64,000 nucleotides of DNA from positions 1,240,001 through 1,304,000 of the forward strand of contig NZ_JANUHB010000002.1 of the NCBI RefSeq assembly GCF_024756255.1, in the 5' to 3' direction. The notes below the pieces were generated by a model, which saw nothing but the letters and a program-made list of their open reading frames with translations, searched no databases and had not been told where the DNA came from. The position numbers and the translations under genes were made by a program. Within the stretch, counting starts at the first letter, position 1, and each line of letters starts with the position of its first letter. Shown one piece after another: positions 1 to 9,206 of this stretch. This DNA is from Massilia agilis. Its GTDB lineage: Bacteria > Pseudomonadota > Gammaproteobacteria > Burkholderiales > Burkholderiaceae_D.

Positions 1-2
1 GC

Positions 3-2021
3 GGCCCGCGCCACACCAGCCTGCTCGACCCCGCATTTGCGCCACAGCTGGCCGAATACGCCGGCGCCGTCGCCGCCCGCTATCCCTGGCTCGAGTACTA
101 CACCCCGGTCAACGAACCCTGTACCACGGCCCGCTTTGCGGGACTGTACGGCCTGTGGTACCCGCATGGCCGCGATGACCGCACCTTCATCCAGGCGCTG
201 CTGAACCAGTGCCGCGCGGTGGTGCTGTCGATGCGCGCGATCCGCGCGGTCAACCCCAACGCCAAGCTGGTCCAGACCGATGACCTGGGCAAGACCTACA
301 GCACGCCCGAAATGGCGGACGTGGCCGAGTTCTACAACCTGCGCCGCTGGCTCGCGTGGGACCTGCTGTGCGGGCGGGTCGACACCGACCACGCGCTGTG
401 GGACTACCTGACCCGCAGCAGCATCGATGCCACCGAGATCCTCTGGTTCCGCGACAACCCCTGCCCGCCCGACATCATCGGCGTCAACTACTACGTCACC
501 AGCGAGCGCTGGCTCGACCACCGGCCCGAACGCTACCCGCCGCACCACCGCGGCGTGATCGATGGCCGGCCTTGCGCCGACATCGAGACCTCGCGCGCGC
601 TGGCCACGCCCACGCCCGGCATCGCACCGCTGCTGACCGAGGTGTGGGAACGCTACCGCCTGCCGATCGCCGTGACCGAAGCGCATATCGACGCCAACCG
701 CGAAGACCAGTTGCGCTGGCTGCTCGAGATTTGGGAGGCGGCGCACGAGGCGCGCCTGAACGGCGTGGACATGCGGGCGGTTACGGTGTGGGCCCTGCTC
801 GGTTCGTTCGACTGGAACAGCCTGGTGACCGAATGCCGCGGCTACTACGAGCCTGGCCCGTTCGACGTGCGCTCGACGCCCCCGCGCCCGACCGCGGTGG
901 CGGCGATGATGCGCGAGCTGTCCTCGGGCCGGCAGCTGTCGCACCCGGTGCTGCGCGGCCAGGGCTGGTGGCGGCGGCCGGGGCGCTTCCTGTGCCACCC
1001 GCCGGTGGCCACCTCCAACGTGCCCGCATCCATTTCGGCGGACGGACACACGCTGGTCGGCATGGGCACCGCGCCGCTCCTGATCACGGGCGCGACGGGC
1101 ACCCTCGGCCGCGCATTCGCGCGCATCTGCCAGAAGCGCAACATCGCCTACCGGCTGCTGTCGCGCCAGGACATGGACATTGCGGACCCCGCCTCGGTGG
1201 AGCGCGCGTTGGCGCAGCACCGGCCGTGGGCGGTCATCAACACCAGCGGCTACGTGCGCGTGGACGAGGCCGAGATCGACGCCGAGCGCTGCCTTCGCGA
1301 GAACGCGATCGGCCCGGCGGTGCTGGCGGCAGCCTGCGCCCGGCACGGCGTGCACCTGACCACGTTCTCGAGCGACCTGGTATTCGACGGCGCGCGCCGC
1401 GAGCCTTATGTGGAATCCGATCCGGTCGCGCCGCTCAACGTGTACGGCAAGAGCAAAGCGGAAGCAGAGCAGCGCGTGCTGGACGCGAACCCGGACGCGC
1501 TGGTGGTGCGCACCAGCTCCTTCTTCGGGCCGTGGGACAAGTACAACTTCGTCACGCTGGCACTGGACGCGCTCACGCGTGGCGAACCGTTTGCGGGCGC
1601 CAGCGACATCACGGTGACGCCGACCTACGTGCCGGACCTGGTGCACACCTGCCTGGACCTGGCGATCGACCGCGAACGCGGCATCTGGCACCTGACCAAT
1701 GGGCACCCGGTGACGTGGGCGGGCCTGGCGGTCATGGCGGCCGAGCGCGCCGGGGTGGACGCAAGCCGCGTCGAAGCCAGGCCAGCGCATGCCTGCGGCT
1801 TTGCCGCCGCACGCCCGGCGTACACTGCGCTCACGAGCGAGCGCGCGATCCTGCTGCCGACGCTGGACAACGCGCTCGGCCGCTACCTGGAGCTGCGCAA
1901 CGAGGCCGATCCGGAAATCGAGGAACTGCAGATGGCCGCCGAGACCCGGCAGCATGTGGCGAGCGACCACCGCCAGCAGGAAGAAGCGCCGGCGGAGGCG
2001 TTTCACGTCAAGCGGTTCTGA
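3..2021 (+). CDS. Glycoside hydrolase family 1-like / RmlD-like sugar-nucleotide reductase fusion (5' end missing)
   Basis: The reading frame is open from the left edge, so the start lies outside the window. The first ~320 visible residues look like a GH1 (beta-glucosidase-type) barrel: TPVNEP carries the usual acid/base Glu, DIIGVNYY is a family motif, and VTEAH sits where the nucleophile Glu (normally TEN) is expected. From about visible residue 360 a second domain begins with a Rossmann motif GATGTLG, then SSDLVFDG and YGKSK (the SDR Tyr-x3-Lys pair), typical of dTDP-4-dehydrorhamnose reductase (RmlD). A surface-sugar or glycan role is inferred. Seen: two domains in one frame without a stop. 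Not known: substrate. The gene ends just before a family A repeat and converges on the next gene. Confidence 0.85.
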   Translation, partial: GPRHTSLLDPAFAPQLAEYAGAVAARYPWLEYYTPVNEPCTTARFAGLYGLWYPHGRDDRTFIQALLNQCRAVVLSMRAIRAVNPNAKLVQTDDLGKTYSTPEMADVAEFYNLRRWLAWDLLCGRVDTDHALWDYLTRSSIDATEILWFRDNPCPPDIIGVNYYVTSERWLDHRPERYPPHHRGVIDGRPCADIETSRALATPTPGIAPLLTEVWERYRLPIAVTEAHIDANREDQLRWLLEIWEAAHEARLNGVDMRAVTVWALLGSFDWNSLVTECRGYYEPGPFDVRSTPPRPTAVAAMMRELSSGRQLSHPVLRGQGWWRRPGRFLCHPPVATSNVPASISADGHTLVGMGTAPLLITGATGTLGRAFARICQKRNIAYRLLSRQDMDIADPASVERALAQHRPWAVINTSGYVRVDEAEIDAERCLRENAIGPAVLAAACARHGVHLTTFSSDLVFDGARREPYVESDPVAPLNVYGKSKAEAEQRVLDANPDALVVRTSSFFGPWDKYNFVTLALDALTRGEPFAGASDITVTPTYVPDLVHTCLDLAIDRERGIWHLTNGHPVTWAGLAVMAAERAGVDASRVEARPAHACGFAAARPAYTALTSERAILLPTLDNALGRYLELRNEADPEIEELQMAAETRQHVASDHRQQEEAPAEAFHVKRF

Positions 2022-2049
2022 TGTCGAATCGATGCGCTAGATTGAACCC

Positions 2050-2156
2050 GTCGTCCCGGCGGACGCCGGGACCCATGCTGAGCTAGCGCAGCGGCCGCGC
2101 TTGACTATACGGGTTACTCAAGCTTTCTATGGGTCCCGGCTTTCGCCGGGACGACG
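2050..2156. repeat. Family A paired inverted repeat, copy A1
   Basis: Left arm GTCGTCCCGGCGGACGCCGG followed by GACCCATGCTGA; right arm is the inverted TATGGGTCCCGGCTTTCGCC followed by GGGACGAC. Each arm is itself a hairpin around GTCCCGGC/GCCGGGAC, and the two arms face each other across ~45 variable bases. It lies between two convergent genes, so it could act as a bidirectional terminator or mRNA 3' end stabiliser (inference). Related copies are at 14272, 14423, 17107 and 27612. Confidence 0.85.
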
Positions 2157-2179
2157 TGCGAGGCTTGGCGTGCCTTACC

Positions 2180-2623
2180 TCAGTGCGGATACTTGCGCAA
2201 GTACTCCTCCATGTCATGCTCCTTCATGCTGGAGATATCCTTGGCAACCTCTTCCTCCACCATCTTCTGCACTTCCTTGCTCATGTTCTCGCGGATGAGC
2301 CCGAGCATGCGGGGCGCCGCCACCACGCGCAGCTTGTCGAAGCGATGCTCGTTGCGGCAGTGGTCCAGGTGATCGGCCACGCGCTTGGAAAAGCGCTCGG
2401 CGGCCTTCTGGGTCGGCTCCACGTCCGACTCGGCCGTGTGGCCCATCATCCGCTCGCCCTTGCCAAAGAACCGCCCCTTGGGCTCGGCATTGATCTCTTG
2501 GTCCATCAAGCGCCCTTCGGGGTTGAGCATGTCCTCGATTTCCTGCAGGTGGCCGTCGTCTTGCGACAGTTCGAAAATGCGCGCGCGGCTGCTGTCCGCG
2601 GTGAGAATCCAGGTCGTTTGCAT
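2180..2623 (-). CDS. Host attachment protein family (PF10116-like), 147 aa
   Basis: The protein starts MQTTWILTADSSRARIFEL, the signature N-terminus of the host-attachment protein family. That family was named from a plant-associated bacterium and resembles the eRF1/archaeal release factor domain fold; its biochemical role is unsettled. Internal features are a basic FSKRVADHLDHCR helix and a highly charged C-terminus rich in Glu, Lys and Met. The start is chosen at ATG 2623 because GGAGG lies about 8 bases upstream; a longer frame adds 13 residues without a better ribosome site. No signal peptide is seen, so it is probably cytoplasmic. It is monocistronic and converges on the upstream fusion gene. 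Confidence 0.8.
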   Translation of the reverse strand: MQTTWILTADSSRARIFELSQDDGHLQEIEDMLNPEGRLMDQEINAEPKGRFFGKGERMMGHTAESDVEPTQKAAERFSKRVADHLDHCRNEHRFDKLRVVAAPRMLGLIRENMSKEVQKMVEEEVAKDISSMKEHDMEEYLRKYPH

Positions 2624-2757
2624 TCGCTTTTCCTCCTCAAAAAAGACAGGATGCTTCATCAAGAACGAGTGTAGCGCGGCCTCGCAAAACGCGGAGCCCG
2701 CAAGCGGCCGTTATAAAATGGAACGTCTTTCAACATCTGCAAAAGGGCCACACACCA

Positions 2758-4515
2758 GTGCAAGAGCAACACGCCTTTCCCTTCCTCCGCGAGATCCTGC
2801 TGTTCCTGACACTCGCCGGCATCCTCATCCCGACGCTGCAGCGCCTGCGCATCAACCAGGTGCTGGGCTTCCTCGCCGTGGGCACGCTGGTCGGCCCGTT
2901 CGGGCTCGGGCTGCTGGCGCCGCAGGTGCCGCTGCTGGGCTACCTTACCTTCCCGAGCGGCGAAGGCGTCTCGATGCTGGCCGAGCTGGGCGTGCTGTTC
3001 CTGATGTTCATGATCGGGCTTGAACTATCGGCCGCGCGCCTGTGGGCCATGCGGCGCTGGGTGTTCGGCGCGGGCGCGGCGCAGGTGGTGGCCAGCGCCC
3101 TGCTCATCGGCGGCGCGGCATGGCTGCTCGGCCAGGGCCCGGTGGCCTCGATGATCCTGGGCCTGGTGCTGTCGCTCTCGTCCACCGCGGTCGTGATGCA
3201 GCTGATGGGCGAGCAGCAAGCCACCGGCACCCGGCTGGGACAGGCCGCGTTCGCGGTGCTGATGCTGCAGGACCTGGCGGTGGTGCCGATCCTGATCCTG
3301 ATCGGCGCGCTTGGCACCGGCGGCACCGACGGCGTGCTGATGGCCGCGCTGGGCGCCATGCTCAAGGCCGGCGTGGCGATCGCGCTGATCTACCTGGCCG
3401 GCGGGCGCGTGATCCACCCGCTGTTTCGCGCGTTCGCCCGGCACCGCCAGCCAGACGTGTTCATGGCGCTCATCCTCCTTTCCACCTTCGGCATTGCCAG
3501 CCTGTCGGCCATGTTCGGCCTGTCGATGGCGCTGGGCGCGCTGATTGCCGGCCTGCTGCTGGCCGAGACCGAGTTCAAGCACGAAGTCGAGCTGATGGTC
3601 GAGCCGTTCAAGGGGCTGCTCATGGGCCTGTTCTTCATGAGCGTGGGCATGAACATGGACGCGCGCCAGATAGTGCAAGCGCCGCTCTGGCTGGCGGGCG
3701 CGGTGGTTGGCCTGGTGGCGCTCAAGGCCATCGTGGTCACGCTGCTGTTTCGCATCGGCCGCCTGTCGTGGGGCCGCGCAATCGAGGGCGGCCTGCTGCT
3801 GGGCCAAGGCGGTGAATTCGCGTTCATCGTGATCGGCTACGCGGTCACCTCCAAACTGCTCGACCCCGGCCTGGGCGCGCGCGTGATGCTGGCGGTTGGC
3901 CTGTCGCTGTTCATCACGCCGCTATTGGCGCGGATCGGCCGCTCGATCGGCGAGCGCTGGGAGAGCAAGGAACACGAGGAGGCAGCGCAGCTTGACGACA
4001 GCGCGCTCGAAGGCGCACGTGGGCGCATCATCATCGCCGGCTTCGGTCGCGTTGGCCAGCAGCTGGCCAAGCTGCTCGCCGACCAGGGCATCGAATACGT
4101 CGCGTTCGAGAACAATGCCAAGCTCGTGTCGAAACTGCACGCGCAGGGTATCCCGGTCTATTTCGGCAATGCCGCGCGGTCGGAGCTGCTCAAGCGCGTG
4201 CACGCCGACGAGGCGCCCGCCATCGTGCTGACCATGGACCACCCGGCATCGGCGCTGCAGGCGGTGCGCGGCATCCGGCGCGAGTTCCCGCATGTGCGGC
4301 TGTTCGTACGCTCGCGCGACGAGAAGCACGCCCGCGCGCTCAGGCTGGCCGGGGCGTCGGTGGTCGTGCCCGAAACGCTGGAAGCGAGCCTGCAGCTGTC
4401 GGCTTTCGTGCTCGAATCGGTGGGACTGGAAGAACGGCTGGTGGACCGCATCATCAACCAGGAGCGGGCAGCGCACGAAGCGGCCCTGGTGGCCGAACCC
4501 GGGGCGGCGAAGTAA
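2758..4515 (+). CDS. Kef-type monovalent cation:proton antiporter with TrkA-N domain
   Basis: The protein has 585 aa, close to KefB/KefC (about 600). Residues ~8-390 form 12-13 hydrophobic segments of the CPA2 exchanger family, including GFLAVGTLVGPFGLG near the N-terminus and GALIAGLLLAETE mid-domain. A cytosolic TrkA-N (RCK) domain begins with GRIIIAGFGRVGQQLA at about residue 420, a nucleotide-binding Rossmann motif. Known role of the family: K+ efflux in exchange for protons, often gated by glutathione adducts; the ion here is inferred. Start GTG 2758 follows the last upstream stop closely. The gene converges on the FAD oxidoreductase with a repeat B1 half-unit between them. Confidence 0.9.
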   Translation: MQEQHAFPFLREILLFLTLAGILIPTLQRLRINQVLGFLAVGTLVGPFGLGLLAPQVPLLGYLTFPSGEGVSMLAELGVLFLMFMIGLELSAARLWAMRRWVFGAGAAQVVASALLIGGAAWLLGQGPVASMILGLVLSLSSTAVVMQLMGEQQATGTRLGQAAFAVLMLQDLAVVPILILIGALGTGGTDGVLMAALGAMLKAGVAIALIYLAGGRVIHPLFRAFARHRQPDVFMALILLSTFGIASLSAMFGLSMALGALIAGLLLAETEFKHEVELMVEPFKGLLMGLFFMSVGMNMDARQIVQAPLWLAGAVVGLVALKAIVVTLLFRIGRLSWGRAIEGGLLLGQGGEFAFIVIGYAVTSKLLDPGLGARVMLAVGLSLFITPLLARIGRSIGERWESKEHEEAAQLDDSALEGARGRIIIAGFGRVGQQLAKLLADQGIEYVAFENNAKLVSKLHAQGIPVYFGNAARSELLKRVHADEAPAIVLTMDHPASALQAVRGIRREFPHVRLFVRSRDEKHARALRLAGASVVVPETLEASLQLSAFVLESVGLEERLVDRIINQERAAHEAALVAEPGAAK

Positions 4516-4543
4516 CGCACGCGCAGAATCCGTCCGCATTCCC

Positions 4544-4577
4544 GTAGGGTGGGCAGGTCCTCCTGCCCACGCGTTCA
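4544..4577. repeat. Family B repeat half-unit, copy B1
   Basis: A single arm GTAGGGTGGGCAGG-TCC-TCCTGCCCACGCGTTCA: a hairpin (GGGCAGG/CCTGCCC) followed by the ACGCGTTCA tail. The tail supplies the TGA stop codon (4575-4577, complement) of the minus-strand gene. It lies between two convergent genes. Confidence 0.8.
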
Positions 4578-6185
4578 AACCAAGGCGCGCTGCGCGGCCC
4601 GTATGCCCCACCACGCCGCTTCCTCGAACACCGAAAAGCCCGACAAGTCGGCGTGCGCAAACAGGATCGAGCCATCGGCCTCACGTAGCGCGCGCAGCCC
4701 CGCATTGGATCGAAAGCCCGGCAGCGGCGCGGCCATCGCATGCCCACGCAGCGTAATGTCCACGCGCTCCACGCAGGGCGCGAACTTCCAGCCATAGGCA
4801 GTCTTCAGGTCACGGCTGGCCACGTCGACCAGCTCGCCAGGCGTGGCCTTCATCAGCCATTTGCGCGCCTGGTCCGGCGTGCGGTCCGACAGCGCCACGT
4901 AGGCCGTGAACACCGTCTTTTCCGGCGGCGCCACACGGATGTCCTGGTGGGTCGAGACCACATAGCCCAAGCCCGGTTCGTCGTACACCACGTTATCCCA
5001 GCACAGCGGCATGGCGGGCCGCTCGGCCGGGAACGCCTTCATCAGGAAGTTCGCCACCATCCACGGGGCGTAGCTTGGCATGTGACGCTTGGCGTCAAAG
5101 CCATATTCGCCAATCGATTCAACCACGCGCGATGCAACATACAGCGGCATCGCACAGATCGCCTTGCGCGCCTTTGCCAGGTAAGTGTGCGGCTTGCCGC
5201 CCTCCAGCGTAAAGCACAGCGCCTCCACGCCGTGCGCGGTGCGCTTGAGCGAGACCGCGGTGCCCTGCCTGCGCGGCACCCGCGAGCGCCGCGCCATCGC
5301 TTCGGCCAATGGTGACAGGCCCCCGGGCCATGTGAGCCAGGCGCCGTTGCCCGAGTTGGCCGCCTGCCCCCAGCGGCTGCAGTAGTAGTGCAACCCGGCC
5401 CAGGCGGACACCTTGTCGTAGCGCGTGCCGTAATCGTCGCGGCAGCAGTAGTTCAGGTACCAGTGCAGCGTGGGCGAGCTGTACCCTTCCCGTTCCAGCC
5501 ATTGCTTGAGCGTGATCCCGTCGAGCGCCTGCCACTCGGGGTCCAGCGACGATTCGACCGTCGGGAACACGAATGGCCGGCGCCCGTCCGCCCCGCGCAG
5601 GCGCCGCAGCCGTTCCACCTCCGCGAAGAAGCGCCGGTGCTCGGCCAGTTCGTGTTCGGGTACGCCTTCGGTCGGGATGAATCCGTCCTGCCAGCGGCCA
5701 TTGATGAGCAGCCGTTCCTCCGGCGCGTGCAGGATGAAGCGCTCGTCGTAATACGGCTTTTCCGCGAACGGGTCGCGCTGGATGATCCCCAGGTCGAACA
5801 GGATCTCGCGCACGTGCGTCGATTCCGGCGACGGCAGCGGCAGGTAGTGCGCCCCGGTCGGATACGCGTATTCGCCAAAGTGCCCGCCGGCCGCGTTCCC
5901 GTACGGCTGCGGCCCATCGATCATCAGGAAGTCGCGGTGCCCTTCGTGGTTCAGCTTCCAAGCCGCCGACAGGCCGCCGATGCCCGAGCCGAGGATCAGC
6001 ACGTCGGTGCTCACCTCGCCGGATGGCGGCGGCAGCCGGCGCCGGTCGCGCAGGTAGTGGCCCTCGTCGCGGCCGGGATAGGCCACGCTCGCGTCGATCT
6101 CCTGCCAGCGCAGGAAGCCGGCAGCGCCGGCCACGCCAGACACACCCGCCGCGCCGCCCCAGGCCAGGAACGAACGCCGGTCCAT
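4575..6185 (-). CDS. Tat-exported FAD-dependent oxidoreductase (amine-oxidase-like)
   Basis: The protein has 536 aa. The N-terminus MDRRSFLAWGGAAG is a twin-arginine signal, so a folded flavoprotein exported to the periplasm is likely. A dinucleotide-binding motif VLILGSGIGGLSAAWKL sits at residues ~62-79, typical of FAD-dependent amine oxidases and phytoene-desaturase-like enzymes. The start codon overlaps the stop of the spermidine-synthase-like gene (TGATG), indicating translational coupling. That neighbour suggests, but does not prove, a polyamine or aminopropyl-amine substrate. The stop codon is inside repeat B1, so the last residues ALV may be set by where the repeat inserted. Substrate unknown. 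Confidence 0.8.
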   Translation of the reverse strand: MDRRSFLAWGGAAGVSGVAGAAGFLRWQEIDASVAYPGRDEGHYLRDRRRLPPPSGEVSTDVLILGSGIGGLSAAWKLNHEGHRDFLMIDGPQPYGNAAGGHFGEYAYPTGAHYLPLPSPESTHVREILFDLGIIQRDPFAEKPYYDERFILHAPEERLLINGRWQDGFIPTEGVPEHELAEHRRFFAEVERLRRLRGADGRRPFVFPTVESSLDPEWQALDGITLKQWLEREGYSSPTLHWYLNYCCRDDYGTRYDKVSAWAGLHYYCSRWGQAANSGNGAWLTWPGGLSPLAEAMARRSRVPRRQGTAVSLKRTAHGVEALCFTLEGGKPHTYLAKARKAICAMPLYVASRVVESIGEYGFDAKRHMPSYAPWMVANFLMKAFPAERPAMPLCWDNVVYDEPGLGYVVSTHQDIRVAPPEKTVFTAYVALSDRTPDQARKWLMKATPGELVDVASRDLKTAYGWKFAPCVERVDITLRGHAMAAPLPGFRSNAGLRALREADGSILFAHADLSGFSVFEEAAWWGIRAAQRALV

Positions 6186-7696
6186 CAGCGGATCACCTGC
6201 CGCCAGTCCTGCTCGAACTCGCGCACCAGCGACTGGGTGTTCAGGCGGTTGGGCGCCATCTGCAGCCGCTGCATGTCTGGCGGGAAGCTGAACATCTCGC
6301 GCGTGGTGTCCGCGTTCAGGTAGCGCATCGGCAGCGCATAGCGGTCAGGCGGCGTGTAGCGCGGCTGGGGCGACGCCAGGATGAAGCCCCATTCGCCGAA
6401 CGAAGGCACGTAGGCGTGGTAGGGCCAGGTCGACAGGCCCACGTCGCGCAGCGTCGCGTCGATGGTCCAGTAGGCGTGCGGCGCAAAGAAGGGGGATGTG
6501 GACTGCACCACCACCAGCCCGTTTTGCGACAGGTGCTTCTTCAGCATGCCGAAGAACGGCACCGAATAGAGCTTGCCAAGCGCGAAGCTGGACGGGTCGG
6601 GGAAGTCCACCACGGCAGCGTCGAACATGCCGTCGCTGTTCTGCAGCCAGACTGCAGCGTCCGCGTTGATCACCTTCACCCGCGGATCGGAAAACGAGCC
6701 GTGGTTCAGCTTGACCAGCTCGGCGCGCGTCGTGAACGCGCGTGTCATGGCCGGGTCCAGGTCCACCAGCGTCACCTGCTTGATGTTCGGGTAGCGCAGG
6801 ATCTCGCGCAGCGCCAGGCCATCGCCGCCGCCCAGCACCAGCACGCTTTTCGCCCACGGCAGCGCGGTGAGCATCGGGTGCACCAGCGCCTCGTGGTAGC
6901 GGTATTCGTCGCGCGACGAGAACTGCAGGTTGCCGTTGATGTACAGGCGCAGGTCGTCCTTCCAGCGGGTGATCACGAGGCGCTGGTAAGGCGTGGTCGT
7001 GGAGTAGATTACTTCGTCGCCGAACAGGCCATGCTCGCCCCACTCCACCATGTGGTCGGACGCAACGAATCCGCCGGCCAGCGCGCACAGCACCAGCGCG
7101 GCGCGCATCACGCGGCCTGCGGCATGGGCCAGCTCGCGCCGGAAGGTATAGAGCGTCCAGAACGCGACGCCCACGTTGAGCATCCCGAACAAAAAGCCGG
7201 TGCGCACCAGCCCGAGGTACGGCGCCAGCACCAGCGGGAACAGCAGGGACACGGCCAGCGCGCCAAGATAGTCGAAGGTCAGCACGCGGCTTACCAGCTC
7301 GTTGAATTCGGTGCGGCGCGCGTTCAGGGCGCGCATCACCAGCGGCACCTCCATGCCCACCAGCGCGCCCACCATGAACACCAGCACGTACAGCAGCGTG
7401 CGAAACGGCGCGGTCATCCACGAAAACGTCATGAACAGCAGCGCCGCGGACATGCCGCCGATCAGTCCCACGGCCAGCTCGATGTCGATGAAACGCGCCA
7501 GCACGTCCTCGTCGCGCACATACTTGGAGATGTGCGCGCCCACGCCCATCGCAAACAGGTAGCAGCCGATGATCGTCGAGAACTGCAGGATCGAGTCGCC
7601 CAGCAGGTAGCTCGACAGGGCGCCGGCGATCAGTTCGTAGGCCAGTCCGCAAGATGCGACAACAAATACCGACAGTATGAGAATTCTTTTGGTCAT
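6185..7696 (-). CDS. Membrane-bound spermidine/spermine synthase-like aminopropyltransferase
   Basis: The protein has ~503 aa. About 7 hydrophobic segments fill residues ~5-215, then a soluble C-terminal domain carries DEYRYHEALVHP, the polyamine-binding motif of spermidine synthases, and VLVLGGGDGLALREIL (~286-301), the decarboxylated-AdoMet binding loop. AVVDFPDPSS matches the family's D-x-x-DP region with a changed middle. Length and topology match fused membrane spermidine synthases rather than soluble SpeE (~290 aa). The start is ATG 7696; a TTG one codon earlier is possible. It is the first gene of the two-gene minus arm and diverges from the DUF350 gene, leaving about 60 bp for shared promoters. 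SpeD, which makes the aminopropyl donor, is in the opposite arm. Confidence 0.85.
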   Translation of the reverse strand: MTKRILILSVFVVASCGLAYELIAGALSSYLLGDSILQFSTIIGCYLFAMGVGAHISKYVRDEDVLARFIDIELAVGLIGGMSAALLFMTFSWMTAPFRTLLYVLVFMVGALVGMEVPLVMRALNARRTEFNELVSRVLTFDYLGALAVSLLFPLVLAPYLGLVRTGFLFGMLNVGVAFWTLYTFRRELAHAAGRVMRAALVLCALAGGFVASDHMVEWGEHGLFGDEVIYSTTTPYQRLVITRWKDDLRLYINGNLQFSSRDEYRYHEALVHPMLTALPWAKSVLVLGGGDGLALREILRYPNIKQVTLVDLDPAMTRAFTTRAELVKLNHGSFSDPRVKVINADAAVWLQNSDGMFDAAVVDFPDPSSFALGKLYSVPFFGMLKKHLSQNGLVVVQSTSPFFAPHAYWTIDATLRDVGLSTWPYHAYVPSFGEWGFILASPQPRYTPPDRYALPMRYLNADTTREMFSFPPDMQRLQMAPNRLNTQSLVREFEQDWRQVIR

Positions 7697-7756
7697 CAAT
7701 GTTCTTTTGTTCTAAGATGCGGTGCTGTCATTCTGACTATTTCTTTGGAGAATGCC

Positions 7757-8143
7757 GTGCCCGCCATCCTAAACTATCTGCTGCATCTATCGACGGCTGC
7801 CGCGCTGGTTTTGGCCTTTTTTGTGGTGTACGTACGGATCACGCCGTTCGACGAAGTGCTGCTGGTGCGCCAGGGGAACGGCGCCGCGGCCCTGTCGCTG
7901 GGCGGCACCCTGATCGGCTTTTCCGCCACCATCGCCTCGGCGCTGGTGCACACGAGCGACTACTATCAGTTCACCGGCTGGGCGCTGGGCGCCATGCTGG
8001 TGCAGGTGCTGGTGTTCACGGTCACCACCCGGTTGCTGCGCATGTCCAAGGACCAGATCGAGGCGAACAACTGCGCGTTCGGCGGCCTGCTTGGCGCGAT
8101 CTCGCTGTCGATCGGCCTGGTCAATGCGGGCTGCATATCCTGA
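7757..8143 (+). CDS. DUF350 (YjfL-like) membrane protein
   Basis: The protein has 128 aa and about four transmembrane segments, with FDEVLLVRQGNGAAALSLGG and IGFSATIASALVH characteristic of DUF350. The start is GTG 7757, preceded by TGGAG about 6 bases upstream; a very long open frame upstream is antisense to the synthase gene and is not coding. In E. coli the DUF350 protein YjfL sits in the yjfIJKLMC cluster with a glutathionylspermidine-synthase-like enzyme, so a polyamine-linked membrane role recurs (established context, function unknown). First gene of the plus-strand arm; 30 bp ahead of the SPFH gene. Confidence 0.8.
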   Translation: MPAILNYLLHLSTAAALVLAFFVVYVRITPFDEVLLVRQGNGAAALSLGGTLIGFSATIASALVHTSDYYQFTGWALGAMLVQVLVFTVTTRLLRMSKDQIEANNCAFGGLLGAISLSIGLVNAGCIS

Positions 8144-8173
8144 CCCAACAACGCCCTTTCACGGAGAACCATC

Positions 8174-9199
8174 ATGTCCCTAGGCTCTTTCATCAAGAAG
8201 CAGTTCATCGACGTCATCCAGTGGAACGAGGACACGGATGGCGTGCTGGCGTGGCGCTACCCGATGCAGGACTTCGAGATCCAGAATGGCGCGGTGCTCA
8301 ACGTGCGCGAGTCGCAAATCGCGGTGTTCGTCAACGAGGGCAAGTTCGCCGACGTGTTCGGCCCCGGCACCTACAAGCTCACCACGCAAACGCTGCCGGT
8401 GCTGACCAACCTGCAGAACTGGGACAAGCTGTTCGAGTCGCCGTTCAAGTCGGACGTGTACTTCTTCAGCACCCGGGTGCAGACCGGCCGCAAGTGGGGC
8501 ACGCCGCAGCCGATCACGATCCGCGACAAGGACTTCGACATGATCCGCGTGCGTGCCTTTGGCATGTATTCGTACCGCGTCACCGATCCGCGCAAATTCT
8601 TCACTGAGATCAGCGGCACCCGCGAGGTGTACACGCGCGAGCAGGCCGAAGAGCAGCTGCGCGGCATCCTGATGGCCACGATGGCCAATTCGCTGGGCGC
8701 GTCGCAAATCCCGTTCCTCGACATGGCGGCCAACCAGGCGCTGATGGCGCAGCAGGTGCGCGGCGACCTCGCCAGCGCGTTCGAGCGCTACGGCATCGGC
8801 CTTGACGAATTCAACGTGCAGAGCGTGAGCCTGCCGGAAGAGCTGCAGTCGGCGCTGGACGAGCGCATCTCGGCCGGCATGAAGGGAGGCCTGTCGGCGG
8901 ACAAGATGGGCGGCTTCACGCAGTTCCAGGTGGCCAGCAGCATTCCGCTCGCGGCGCAGAACGAGGGCGGCCTGGCCGGCATTGGTGCAGGCGTGGGCGC
9001 GGGCATGGCGGTGGGCCAGATGATGGCGCAGGGCCTGTCCGGCGCGTTCGCCCAGCCGCAGCCAGCCAGCGTGCCCGCGGCGGCCGAATCGATCGAGGAC
9101 CGCCTGGCCAAGCTGAAAGGCTTGCTGGACAGGGGCCTGATCACCGCCGCAGACTACGACAGCACCAAGGCCGAACTGCTCAAGAAGCTGATCGGGTAA
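8174..9199 (+). CDS. SPFH (band 7) domain protein with C-terminal SHOCT motif
   Basis: The protein has 341 aa. Residues ~25-235 form an SPFH/band-7 domain of the COG4260 type (VFVNEGKFADVFGPGTYKL; GDLASAFERYGIGLDEF). A Gly/Ala-rich linker follows (GIGAGVGAGMAVGQMMAQG), then a SHOCT-like C-terminus, RLAKLKGLLDRGLITAADYD, at ~308-327. SHOCT motifs often mediate oligomerisation or membrane association. There is no N-terminal transmembrane anchor, so it is probably a peripheral membrane scaffold. GGAG 8 bases before ATG supports the start. It precedes the DUF4178 gene by 7 bp, so the two are probably co-translated. Confidence 0.85.
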   Translation: MSLGSFIKKQFIDVIQWNEDTDGVLAWRYPMQDFEIQNGAVLNVRESQIAVFVNEGKFADVFGPGTYKLTTQTLPVLTNLQNWDKLFESPFKSDVYFFSTRVQTGRKWGTPQPITIRDKDFDMIRVRAFGMYSYRVTDPRKFFTEISGTREVYTREQAEEQLRGILMATMANSLGASQIPFLDMAANQALMAQQVRGDLASAFERYGIGLDEFNVQSVSLPEELQSALDERISAGMKGGLSADKMGGFTQFQVASSIPLAAQNEGGLAGIGAGVGAGMAVGQMMAQGLSGAFAQPQPASVPAAAESIEDRLAKLKGLLDRGLITAADYDSTKAELLKKLIG

Positions 9200-9206
9200 G
9201 CGCGCC

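Noticed and set aside
6023..7756. Very long plus-strand open frame leading into DUF350
   Set aside because: It is antisense to the spermidine-synthase-like gene, Arg/His/Gln-rich and without motifs; only the part from GTG 7757 looks like a protein.
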